Below are positions 18,693 to 29,039 of a DNA stretch of 64,000 bases, piece after piece. Both the position numbers and the translations under genes were made by a program. Within the stretch, counting starts at the first letter, position 1. Each line of letters opens with the position of its first letter. This DNA is from Heligmosomoides polygyrus polygyrus. Taxonomy: Eukaryota; Nematoda; Chromadorea; Rhabditida; Heligmosomidae. The stretch spans positions 806,001-870,000 of the forward strand of contig OX377202.1 of NCBI GenBank assembly GCA_947396885.1, read 5' to 3'. The notes below the pieces were generated by a model. That model was not told where the DNA came from, made no database searches, and was given only the letters and a program-made list of their open reading frames with translations.

Positions 18693-21075
18693 ATGTTTCA
18701 TCAACTAGCCGCCGTCATATTTGTTTCGCTACTCCCCTGCCAGGCGATGCGGTTGAAGCGAGACTTCATGTACGTACCAGAGGTGAACAGCACCGACGCC
18801 GGGTGCTTTCAGGTGAGCGCCCACTGGGCGATTTTCGCCAAATTAATGGCCATTTTCACCGTTAGTTGAGGTGAAACCCACACACGCTGTAGTTTCTGGC
18901 AAAACAGACGTTGGAACTGTTACCTCCTGGCAATAGAAGGTGTCGCAGATGCCTTCAGAACTCACTTCCGTGCTGTCTACCCTGATTCAGATGCTTTTCA
19001 GCGCTGCAACGTGCGATTCCAACACGACTTCGAGTACAGCTTCAACATGTCGGCGGCGTCCTTCTACGACTTCCCGTTTCATCCGTTGGTGCTCGGCTAC
19101 AACACATTTCTTCTGTACTGTAAACTCGCCGAACAACGCACACAGTGCTATGTGGACCAGTGCAAAGACAACGTGAGTTCAGTGCCGGTGGCTCGCTGTG
19201 GGATCAAACGCAATCAATTATCGATTGATTTCAGTCGGCCGACACGGTATTTTCGCCGTCGAACTTCATCTGTTCGTTCAAGCGTTCGCACTTCACCGAA
19301 ATCCGAGAGTGTCTGGCAGATGCGGAGCCGATCACTTTTTTGAAGGTGCTTTCCGTTACTACGGTCCCTACTGTTGCTCTAGACACCAGTTTTACCCTTT
19401 AGCCATGTTTTCAGCTTATTAAAAAATTGCGCATTTTTATATAGTGACTTCTTCCTGCTACCCTTTTGTCTGCATTAGACCCTCTTCAATTGATCTACCT
19501 TTTAATATACTTTCTTTTTCCTGCGTAATCGCGTCCTGTCGCCTATTATCGCTTGCTGTAGAGCGTTGCCTTCTGATCTTCTCAACCGCCACCTACTCTA
19601 GTACTAGTAGTTAATGTGGCCTACATGAAGAGGCGGAAACGCGCCAGCCTATCACCGGCGAGCAGGCTGCCGATAATGGACGTCTTCTTTTGATGGCGCG
19701 GCCGTTGGATGTGGCCTGGTTGGTCTGGCGCACAATTTGACCACATTAACGACTTGTACCCGTCGCATGCGATAGGCCTATTTATATCACGCGTTAAGCG
19801 CCGTTTATACTCTCTTCGTTGCGAGAGCCAAATCAATATTGGTAATTTTCATTATCGTCATCCCTACATATCTTCCGTGTCGCGTTCTGTCGCCTACTGT
19901 CGCTTCTTGCCGCTATTCTTTGCTCACCAATATGCACACTCACTCATAACAGGTAATTTGCTTGACGCCGGTCAGTCGTTTGTTGTCGCACACTATGGCC
20001 TTCCCTCGCTTTATATCCTCTTCTGTCGCCTAGTGCCGTTTGGCTGCTCAAGCCACATTCCATGTCGGTTTGTCCCCTATTGTCGCGATCTATTCCGAGG
20101 CGCCTTCGCTGGTAGTCGCGCTCAGTTGTGTTCTGTCGTCTGATGTCGCGCACTGTCGCTTGCGATCGCTCATTGTCGCCAGATGTCGCTTTTCGATCCT
20201 CAATGGCGTGCAGCTCTGGTCACCGCTATTTTGGCAGCTGCCTCCAACACCTAATGATGATCACAACTCAATTCGGCAAGGCGCCTTGCGCTCCGTGTCG
20301 CTCTTTGTCGCGTGTTTTCGCTAATGTCTCTTGAATAGCTTCTGTCCCCTAGACCGCTACGGTAGTTTACATGTCGAAAGAAATTTCCACTGAAGTGAAG
20401 TGCATGGCGTATCCCAAAATAGACTCTACATCACTGTTCCTCATAGTATTGTACTTCAGTGCGACAACCACTGCCACGATGAAATTGTTCGACGAAACAG
20501 TGGTCACAATAGGAGTGGAATGAATCAGGTGAGCTGAAGATTTAGCGCAATTTTTACGGAAATGGCTTCACTCACCTGCGAAAAATAGGCTATTAATTGA
20601 ATATACAAGCCAGTTCGCCTTCAGGTGTTCTCTTCGGTCGACATAACTCGCTACGAAAGCGAACTCGGTATGCTGTGCTCGTTTCAAGCCTGTTATCTTC
20701 AGTGCATGGTGCCGGTTGTTGAAGAGGTGGGTGTCAATTGAGTAGGCGGGAGCCTGCCACTTCCACTGCTCTTCTGCTCGAAGTGGTATTCGCTCGAAAG
20801 ATCCAGTCAGTGAGGAAGTGTGGCCGAAGAAGCTGAAGAGTTCTGGCTTCTAATGTTCCCCAGAAGCAGCATCGTCGACCATTCTTGAGGTGTGTGCACC
20901 GGCAATGAGCCACCGAGCAGTGGATCTGGTGCGGTCGTTCATCCAGTGGCACGCGAACGACATCTCCGACTGGCATGCGATCGCCGGCCACATGGAGGAG
21001 TTCCCGGAGAGCTGTCAGCGGTTGTCCGACGCCGCTCAGACGGACCCCGTCCTCCAGTTGATAGGTCGGCAGTAG
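18693..21075 (+). CDS. Secreted cysteine-rich protein, CPG4-like
   Basis: Exons 18693-18812, 19002-19172, 19235-19345, 20625-20726 and 20890-21075 join in phase 0 at every junction to 229 aa. The N-terminus (MFHQLAAVIFVSLLPCQA) is a signal peptide. The mature part has 12 cysteines (38, 42, 80, 89, 94, 110, 123, 152, 157, 161, 170, 210), enough for six disulfides. Two N-glycosylation sequons are at N32 and N55. Cysteine spacing and the CF..C start resemble the nematode chondroitin proteoglycan 4 domain, whose founding members are secreted, some acting in the eggshell. DUF19/T20D4.11-type domains are the main alternative. Acceptors are strong (CTTTTCAG, ATTTCAG); the last (TTCTTGAG) is weaker. 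Introns 3 and 4 are 1.3 kb and 163 bp. Gene structure is confident, the family name moderate. Confidence 0.8.
19607..19758. repeat. MITE family C, copy 1 (in CPG4-like intron 3)
   Basis: The left end AGTTAATGTGGCCTACATGA and right end TTTGACCACATTAACGACTT are inverted repeats of the family consensus GTCGTTAATGTGGCCTACAT. The same ends recur at 29768, 59752 and 62476. Confidence 0.7.
19850..20345. repeat. TGTCGC-rich degenerate repeat in CPG4-like intron 3
   Basis: TGTCGC or a one-base variant occurs more than a dozen times, usually followed by C/G and spaced 10-40 bp apart (for example TGTCGCGCACTGTCGCTTGC). Smaller patches lie at 19530-19560. It is not a perfect satellite and has no coding potential. 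Confidence 0.5.
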
Positions 21076-21103
21076 CGGCGATGTTCAGGATGTACAGAGT
21101 TGT

Positions 21104-21109
21104 AATAAA
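21104..21109 (+). terminator. Poly(A) signal of the CPG4-like gene
   Basis: AATAAA starts 29 bp after the stop codon, giving a short 3' UTR. Confidence 0.8.
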
Positions 21110-21589
21110 GAGTTCTATGCTGTGTAGCAGGGCGATGCACGTGCTTTTCAACTTTTAGAGGTTATCCCGAGGAGATTACTTCGCTGAGATTCTAATCCCT
21201 CAGAAGGGGCGGCCAAACATGTCAAGTTTACTCGTTAGGTGGGATTCATCAACGGCTAACCCACGGGTATAGGGGGTAGAGATACCCACGATGAGGCGTT
21301 CGTCTCTATTTCTTGTCTTATCTCTACTCCCTATACCTCGCACATACCATTAGGTTTAATTGTTGGTGAATTCGGCCAGAGTTCGTATTTTTCTTCATTT
21401 GCCTCCTGCTCGGTGCACCTGTCGTCGACTGCCGTAACAAAGCACTGTTTATTCAGTCTACTCCATACAACTAGGCGCGTGACTACTACATACCTTTTAC
21501 ATTACATATCTTGATCCCGTTTTTTCGATCATCCGGAAGGCGAAAGCCCATTCTGTCCACCTTCTCTTCGATAATGCCCCATATAACTA
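21110..21589. other. Intergenic DNA, short repeat debris
   Basis: Contains GGGATTCATCAACGGCTAAC near 21240 and a loose inverted pair of GGTAGAGATACCC/TCTCTACTCCCTATACC around 21270-21345. Similar GGATTCATCAACGACTTACC text recurs at 52890 and CTGATTCATCAAC at 25574, so this is probably a low-copy MITE. No gene was seen. Confidence 0.35.
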
Positions 21590-21970
21590 AGTGACTGCTC
21601 ATACTTCGCGACAAAAGCTACTCGTCGCCCGCGCAAAACATGCAAATCGATTAAAACCGAGCGTTTGGCGCCAAAATCTGTTCGTACACGAGCGCCGCCG
21701 ATGGGAGGGACTGGAGCCACTGGGGCGACGGACGCAGTGTGGAGTACGTAATTACACCGCAGTAGTGCTGGAAGGCACACTAGTGCTAGAAGGAAACGAT
21801 TCCTGCTCTGCCGTTCTTCAGAACAGGGTAAGGAATTCTTTTATGTTTCTATACGATTACGTACAATTACGTACACCTAGATCCGTCGCCCAGTCGCTCT
21901 TGTCGTACTTCCGCGCGCTGCGCGCGTCGCTCTTGTCGCTGCTGTCGCGGAGTATGAACACGTCCTAAAG
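21590..21970. repeat. Foldback MITE family A, long diverged copy
   Basis: It starts GCTCATACTTCGCGACAAAA and ends GTCGCGGAGTATGAACACGT. It includes the family blocks GGGGCGACGGACGCAGTGTG and GAGTACGTAATTACACCG plus an AAACGATTCCTGCTCTGCCG segment shared with the copy at 24.7 kb. Confidence 0.7.
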
Positions 21971-22330
21971 AGGCTCGCGAAAGGTTGGAGGTGCTGAGCT
22001 CTCCGCCCACCATATCCCCTAGCTTCCCAGGTTCTCATTTCTGCTTTTCGTATGTGTTTGCCGTTTGATTGTCTCATCGGTTTGTTTGTATCTGTGGCAT
22101 TAGATTTATAAAAGCGTGCGGATGAGTTAACTCGATTTTAAGCCATTTCGTTCAAGCGTATAGTAAAAACCCCTGAGCCACTCAGCACCCTAAAAGGCAT
22201 AGAAAATGACGACTATGCAAAGAAGTTAAAAAAAAAACAAACAAACAAACAAATGAAGTGCGTAATCGCCACCGTGTGACAGAAAGTCTGCTCCACGGCT
22301 CATAGTCGACTCTCTTCATCCGTCGAGCCT

Positions 22331-22440
22331 CAGGTCCTGTTCATACTTCGCGACAGCAGCGACAAGAGCGACAAGAGCGACTGGGGCGTCGGACGCAGTG
22401 TGGTGTACGCAATTGCACCATAACGTCTACTTCGTGGTCT
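22331..22440. repeat. Foldback MITE family A, partial copy
   Basis: GTCCTGTTCATACTTCGCGA, CAGCAGCGACAAGAGCGACA and GTGTGGTGTACGCAATTGCA match the left arm of family A. No right arm was found. Confidence 0.65.
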
Positions 22441-22500
22441 AAAATATCAAGTGAATAGAGGTCTTCACGTCTAACTTCAACTTCAATTGCATTAGTTTTT

Positions 22501-22640
22501 GGAAACTGAAACAGACACAAGCAAACAGTTATATTAGTAAAAAGTTTCCGGAAACTGAGACAAGCACAAGCAAACAGACATATTTTTAGTCAAAAAAGTT
22601 GTTAGAAACTGAAACAGACAGAAGCGAATAATCGTATTAC
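22501..22640. repeat. Tandem repeat, about 52-bp unit, 2.5 copies
   Basis: GGAAACTGAAACAGACACAA, GGAAACTGAGACAAGCACAA and AGAAACTGAAACAGACAGAA start at 22501, 22550 and 22604. The array lies directly 5' of the CR1-like reverse transcriptase. Confidence 0.65.
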
Positions 22641-22649
22641 CTACATCGT

Positions 22650-24062
22650 CAGTCTGGCACTCAAAATAGACACAATACTCCGATACCGAAAAGTTCCAAA
22701 TCAAGCCTTGTAACAAATTACAGACCGATTAGTATTACGCCGACCCCCATCAAAATACTTGAAAAAATTCTGCGTGAAAAACTTTTGGGCTGGTTAGAGC
22801 GTCCTCAACTACTACCACCTGAACAGCATGGGTTTTTGAGAGGTGCGTCGACCACTTCACAACTTCTCGATAGTACATTCGACTGGTACTCTGCCTTGAA
22901 TAATAACCAATCCGTTGATGTCATATACTTTGACCTGTCCAAAGCGTTTGATAAAGTTAGCCATTCAAAACTGATTCTCAGGTTAAGGCATATTGGTGTT
23001 GATGGAACTCTTCTAAACTGGCTTAAATCTTACCTTTCAAATCGCCACATGTGGGTACGAGTAAATAATGATTTTTCGAAGTGTTACCCTTGCTCTAGCG
23101 GAGTTTCGCAGGGTGGAGTTCTGTCCCCTATTCTTTTCGTTATCTACTGTGTCGATCTTCCGGAAAAGCTTAAAACTCATACTTCGGTCAGGATACAGCT
23201 CTATGCGGACGATATCAAGGTTTATGGCATTTACGGTAAAGATAATCGACAGGAAATCCACAAAGCTTTGAGCCATTCTATATGGCGATTAATGGAGTGG
23301 ACCGAGATGTGGGAACTTCCTGTTAATCTTTCAAAAACGTATGTAGTACACTTCGGACGTGACCAGGGAATGCAGTATGGATACAAGGATATTGTTTTTA
23401 AGCACTGTGAAGAAGTGAAAGATCTGGGAGTGCACATAAGTAACTCCTTAGATTTCCGGCCACACGTCGAAAGCATCACTCGTAAAGCACTTCGGAGTGT
23501 GTTCTTTATCTTTAGGAGCATACATTCAAATGATAGGGGTATTTTCCTAAGACTTTACAACGCCTATGTACTCCCACAGTTAGAGTACTGTTGTCAAGTG
23601 TGGAAACCTTGTGGAAATAAAAGGCTTCAGTCGCAAATCGAAAAAGTTCAACGGACATTTACAAGGATTCTCATGTATAGGACATTCAATTTAAGATATC
23701 CTATTTCCCCGCCAAGCTACTCGAGCAGGCTACAAATTTTTGGCCTAAAAAGTTTACTATTTCGAAGAGTTTTTAGCGACTTGGTCCTCTGCTTTCGTAT
23801 ATTGCACATGGAGGTAAATCTGAAAATCAGCAAGTATTGGATTTTCGAACCTAGTCATGGTCGTACGACAACATTTGCAATCGCATGTCCTCAGCTAAAG
23901 AGATGGTGCCATTCTAAAGCTTACAATTCTTTCTTTTATCGAACATCACGTTGGTTTCAAATGTTGCCTAACGACGTGATTAGTTCCCCAAACGTCCAGG
24001 ATTTTCGAACTAGACTTAAAAGGTTAGATCTTCTTTCTATACTAAATATACAGGAATTTTAG
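22650..24062 (+). mobile_element. CR1-like non-LTR retrotransposon, reverse transcriptase ORF (5'-truncated)
   Basis: A single open frame of about 450 codons ends at the TAG at 24060-24062. It contains the non-LTR RT blocks in order: NYRPISIT, the motif A region FDLSKAFDKVSH, motif B GVSQGGVLSPILF, and the catalytic YADD (near 23203), then a thumb/connection region typical of CR1/Jockey ORF2. There is no apurinic endonuclease domain upstream, and the frame opens in unrelated repeat DNA, so this copy is 5'-truncated. The RT frame is uninterrupted, which suggests a fairly young insertion. The 3' flank carries an (ATGT)n tract at 24522, possibly the element's simple-repeat tail. No host role is implied. 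The CR1 clade is inferred from motif wording. Confidence 0.9.
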
Positions 24063-24521
24063 AAGCCAATGTCTCCTACACGGATTACACAACGACTTTA
24101 TAGCAGCGCAGTGAGAAGCATCCATTTAAGCTATTTTTACAACTTGTACCTTAACATTTGCTGGGTTGACCTTTATTTTTGCAGATCTTTGCAGTCCTCG
24201 CTCATGTATTCGTGAATTCAAGGACAACACAAAACGATCACCTAAGCCATAGACTTCGTAGCTTTATAATGTAAACGGTAGACGCTTTTCCCAGGGTTAC
24301 CCTTATCCATTCAGTGAAGCTCCAGTATTTTTTCACAGTAAACAACAACTGGTTCTAAAATAACAATTATGAAACGGTGGTTCTTACCAAATCTTACTTT
24401 TCGTTTTCCTACTGTCATTTCATATTTCTATTTTTTCTTATAACGACATGTTTTTTCTGCAAGCATATCTGCTTCATACTAAATACACATTCTTTCACTT
24501 ATTTGTCTGGTAAGATTACAC

Positions 24522-24554
24522 GTATGTATGTATGTATGTATGTATGTATGTATA
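24522..24554. repeat. (ATGT)n microsatellite
   Basis: Eight tandem GTAT units at the distal side of the CR1-like element. They may be the element's 3' terminal repeats or an independent microsatellite. Confidence 0.85.
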
Positions 24555-24678
24555 CTAAAACTACGGGTTGACCTGGGAAACTCGTTAGCCGTAATCATAT
24601 TTCAGAATTCTTTCAACTGCACTTCGTTTCTGAGTTTTTTTTCAATCCTTTCTTGTGAGGCGCACATCTGCGTGCATC

Positions 24679-24682
24679 AAAA

Positions 24683-24713
<31 letters not shown>

Positions 24714-24715
24714 AA
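24679..24715. repeat. (AAAT)n microsatellite
   Basis: Nine tandem AATA units just 5' of a family A MITE. Confidence 0.85.
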
Positions 24716-24719
24716 GCCC

Positions 24720-25056
24720 TCCTTACCTTTGTGCGGAGAACGTCCGAACAGGAATCGTTTCCTTCCAGCACTAGTGCGCCTTCCAGAACTAGTGCGGTGT
24801 GATTACGTACTCCACACTCCGCTCGTCGCCCCAGTCGCTCCAGTCGCTCCCGGCGCCGGCGCGAAGTATGAACAGGCGACAAGAGCGACAAGAGCGACAA
24901 GAGCGGCAGCGCCAGCAGCGACGAGAGCGACAAGAGCGGCAGCGCCAGCGCTCGAGTATGAACACTTTTCGGCGGCGAGCGCTCGGTTTTAATCGATATG
25001 CATGTTTTGCACGGGCGACGAGTCGCTCTTGTCGCGAACTATGAACAGGCCCTCAA
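24720..25056. repeat. Foldback MITE family A with internal CGACAAGAGCGAC arrays
   Basis: The unit contains TGCGGTGTGATTACGTACTC, GCGCGAAGTATGAACAGGCG, several CGACAAGAGCGACAAGAGCG direct repeats and the terminal GTCGCGAACTATGAACAGGC. It shares the GGAATCGTTTCCTTCCAGCA segment with the copy at 21.7 kb in inverted orientation. Confidence 0.75.
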
Positions 25057-25737
25057 CCGTGGCGGGCTTAACTACCGCCACCCTACCGTAATCGAGGGCG
25101 GCGGCGGCACGCTACCGTAATCCAGCGATATACCTAACGTTCGCCTATGACACAGCGAAGCGGAGCCAGAAGAATGATAGTGCAACACTATAGGAAGCAG
25201 TATGTAGTAGGAACTAAGCGGAAGCAAAGACTGTTAAGGTCCAAACGAAGCAGAAACTTTGAGCAAAAAAATGTTTCGTTACTGTTTCCCTTTCCTCCTG
25301 CGACCCTATTTCTAGAGCATTCGCTCGCTTGTATTTCTTACAAGACTACGGGATGCGGCAAAGGCTCCTGGACACAAGTAATTGGCCGCCTGAACGGCTG
25401 TTTTAAGCAAATGGGACGCGGTTCGTACTATTTGTTTCTGTCTACCGGGCAGATTTTGAAAGTTGCAGCTGCATTTCAAAATGGCTTCTTTTCGAACGAA
25501 TACATGCCTTCAGACTCTTGGAGAACGTCTCCACGGCGGCACGCAGGCCTGTTCACTGCCGAGTCATTCTTCACTACAGGCCCTGATTCATCAACAAAGG
25601 AGTCGGTAAGTCGGTGCCGCAGATTTGTCTAACTGGCTTTTTGCCAGAAGCCAGAAACGTACCGGCCTTTGGGATTCACGAAGGAAGCGGTGAAAGATGC
25701 CGCGCATGCGTCTGACTATACTTGGCAGCGCGTCCAC

Positions 25738-25785
25738 TGCTAATCTCTGACCCAGCTCGTTGCCACAGGGTCAGAGATTAGCAGT
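25738..25785. repeat. Perfect 18-bp stem hairpin
   Basis: ACTGCTAATCTCTGACCC and GGGTCAGAGATTAGCAGT are perfect inverted copies separated by about 13 bp. It lies inside the mariner remnant and may be a tiny independent insertion. Confidence 0.8.
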
Positions 25786-26332
25786 AGAGCCTTACCGGTA
25801 CTTCACCACGTCGTTTACCTGACGCTCTAGCCGGGTAAACGTTACAGCTGTTTTTGCCGAAAACCTACCATGGCGTGTGTCGAAAAATCGCGGTAAGTTC
25901 CATCGTTACGGGAGCGTAAATCGTTGGTGAGTACGGGTCCTGGTCAATTTTCAATTCTCAAAACGACAGAAGAACAGTCGTTGCCAAGAACATAGAATAA
26001 TCGGAGTAGAACAGTAGCACCAACATCAGGATATATCCGAAATCTGTTATGATTTTTGCAGGATAACAGCTGATGGGGAAAGACCATTGATTTCTGTGGA
26101 AAGTGGAATCGATGTCAGCCGTCGGAACCAGCAAGATGACGTCCTGAAAAAATTCTTTTCTTGGCGCCGTTGCGCTTTAGAAATGACGACTGGGCTTATC
26201 AGCGGGAAGAATTCTGCGCCCGCTCACAAGGCTGGAGTGGTACAGAAGTGGTGCTCCGACAATTCTCTGGATTTCGTCTCGGCCGAAGAGTGGGCTCCGC
26301 ACAGTCCGGACATCAATCCCATGGACTACTCA

Positions 26333-27543
26333 CAAGGGAGGTCAATGAACTTCCCGTGGCAATTTTAAAATTGACCTATATAGGGTTGTAGAGCGTTGTC
26401 TGAGAAGCACCGCAGTGGTTTCCAAATTTCCTGCGGACATCTGGGTAGGTCAAAAATTGCAAAAAACCATTTCACTTCAATACGATAAAGGAGAACTGAC
26501 GCCTGGAACTGCCATGCTGTGGTTAGAATCTAACCTGCAAAAGGTTTGGGGCTGGAACAATAGCGGAATTACAGCGATTTCACAAGTTGCTTGTTAGCCG
26601 TACAGTGACCGAACTGGAACATTGAGGTGCGCCGCTCACCATCAACGACGCAGTGACCGGATGGCCGAGTGGCTATGGGGGGCGAGCTTGCGGGGAAAGC
26701 GTCGTGGGTTCGGATTCGGGGGTGCTGCTCCCGAATTGCTGGTCTTGCTCCATCAATTTTTGTCGATATAAAGTGTATCTTAACCGCGGTAGTGTACCAT
26801 ACTAACATTATAACTTTATTTTAACCTGGATATAAACACAAAAATAAACACCCAAAGCAACAGCGTTCATAATACCTAATTCGATTGGGCATTGAGGAGG
26901 AGCAGGTGACTTTTCTTTGCCTACAAAATAGATAACTTCAGAACTCCAAAGATCGAGGAAAAAATATTATTTATTTATTTATTATTTTTAATATTTTTAA
27001 TATTTTTATTTTAATTAATTAATTAACTATACTTATGTTTGATTTTTTCAACCCCTCCTCGACCTCAGGAGAGAATGTATAACAGTACCAATCTGTCTTC
27101 TTCATCCTCAACCAACCATATTGCTAGTGATTTCACGGTCGTCACATACAGCAACCTCTTCACTACTGCAGGAAAGCGTAATACCACTCACATCATTGTC
27201 ATCGTCCGGCGACCAGTCTACATCCTGCGCTTCGTTCAAGTCAAGCTAACATCCCGAACGAGAGAACGTCAATGCAATAAACATCAAACAAAATCTAGCT
27301 GAGTGTTTCCTCCTCATCAGCACAATCAGTATCCCCATACATAGCATTTTGAATTATGCCCCGAAAGGCATCTGTTACGGCGATCTCCCTACGAATAAGG
27401 GCAGAGTAGTCGGGAGGAAGGCAGTTAGCAAGACAACGAATAACTCGGCACGGAGAACACATCCTACTATACAACTGATATTGAGTCAGGGGGCAGGGGG
27501 AGGTGTGGTATAGTCTGTCGAAGGACGATCACAACAATCGGTC

Positions 27544-27574
<31 letters not shown>

Positions 27575-28740
27575 TACATCAATTAATTAATTCAAAATAA
27601 AAATAAAAATAAAAATCAATGATACGTAATTAATACATAATAAATAAAACAATAGATAAATAAATGAGTGAAAAATAAAGACAAATCTTTTTTATCCATT
27701 TTTCAATCTCTCTTCGACTTTTGGAGTCATGAGGTAGTTCTAACATACCCACTGTCAATGCCTAACGAAGACGGTCAATGTAAAGAATATTATCTATTTT
27801 GTAGTTGGGACAGGCCCTTGAATGCTACCGAGAAACTGCGAAGAAAAGTAGCCTGTTCTCTGGTTCGTGATGTTAGCCTGACTTGAACGAAGCGCAGGAT
27901 GTAGCCTGGTCGCCGGACGATGTATGTGACGGCCGTGAAATCACTAGCAATATGGTTGGTTGAGGATGAAGAAGACAGATTGGTACCGTTATACTTTCTC
28001 TCCAAAAGTCGAAGAGGGGTCGAAAAAAATCAAACATAAATATAGTTAATTAATTAATCAAAATTAGAATATAAATAATAAATAATAATAAATAAAAATA
28101 GTATTTTTTCCTCGATCTTTGGAGTTCTGAAGTTATCTATTTTGTAGGCAAAGAAAAGTCGCCTGCTCCTCCTCAATGGCCAATCGAATTAGGTATTATG
28201 AACGCTGTTGCTTTGGGTGTTTATTTTTGTGTTTATATCCAGGTTAAAATAAAGTTATAATGTTAGTATGGTACACTACCGCGGTTAAGATACACTTTAT
28301 ATCGACAAAAATTGATGGAGCAAGACCAGCAATTCGGGAGCAGCACCCCCGAATCCGAACCCACGACGCTTTCCCCGCAAGCTCGCCCCCCATAGCCACT
28401 CGGCCATCCGGTCACTGCGTCGTTGATGGTGAGCGGCGCACCTCAATGTTCCAGTTCGGTCACTGTACGGCTAACAAGCAACTTGTGAAATCGCTGTAAT
28501 TCCGCTATTGTTCCAGCCCCAAACCTTTTGCAGGTTAGATTCTAACCACAGCATGGCAGTTCCAGGCGTCAGTTCTCCTTTATCGGCCCGTATTGAAGTG
28601 AAATGGTTTTTTGCAATTTTTGACCTACCCAGATGTCCGCAGGAAATTTGGAAACCATTGCGGTGCTTCTTAGACAACGCCCTACAACCCTGTATAGGTC
28701 ACTTTTAAAATTGCCACGGGAAGTTCATTGACCTCCCTTG
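26333..28740. mobile_element. 2.4-kb foldback element with 3-bp TSD, inserted in the mariner transposase
   Basis: Terminal inverted repeats start CAAGGGAGGTCAATGAACTT and the arms pair for about 900 bp (26333-27265 against 27850-28740) with only small indels and base changes. Both arms encode the same 79-residue open frame, identical between arms (26569-26808 minus, 28260-28499 plus). The flanks are TCA at 26330-26332 and TCA at 28741-28743, a 3-bp target duplication, and removing the element plus one TCA rejoins the mariner reading frame. The 580-bp spacer holds an AT-rich stretch with (TA)n at about 27551. No transposase is visible, so it is non-autonomous. A 3-bp duplication fits CACTA- or Harbinger-type mobilisation; the superfamily is not settled. 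Confidence 0.85.
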
Positions 28741-29039
28741 TCAGTGTGGCCTATGTTGAAGAGTAAGAAGGCCTGTGCAACACCCCACAAGGACACTGCT
28801 TTGTTTCAACGATTCCTGAAGAAAGGATGGGAGGAGATTGATGAAGAAGTTCTGTGGATGCGTTCCCCAAAAGACTGAGGGCTAGTGTTCGTGCGAAAAG
28901 AGGTCATTTTGAAATGGAACTGTTTTAGCATATGTGCCTGGTCGGTTGTAATACATATTATGAATTGCATCCCATTTGCTGTCAAACAGCCGTTTGGGCG
29001 GCCAATCACTTGTGTTCAAGAACTTTGCCGCACCTGTAG

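Larger units (their letters stand above)
25346..29039 (+). mobile_element. Mariner-like (maT type) element, degenerate, split by a nested foldback element
   Basis: Long inverted ends pair 25346-25510 with 28884-29039: both contain the CACAAGT(A/G)ATTGGCCGCC core and ACGGCTGTTT. Between them, 26053-26332 (+) encodes a transposase stretch with SAPAHKAGVVQKW and EEWAPHSPDINPMDYS, the DDE block of Tc1/mariner transposases. 28744-28880 (+) resumes with VWPMLKSKKACATPHK, exactly what follows MDYS in this family. The 2408-bp gap is a separate element (26333-28740) flanked by TCA. The N-terminal half of the transposase is missing, and the DDE region has frameshifts around 26150-26250, so the copy is dead. 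A hairpin lies at 25738. Confidence 0.85.

Noticed and set aside
26655..26730. Possible tRNA-Ser/Leu gene
   Set aside because: Boxes resemble a tRNA, but the sequence is part of both arms of a transposon palindrome and no acceptor stem closes it.
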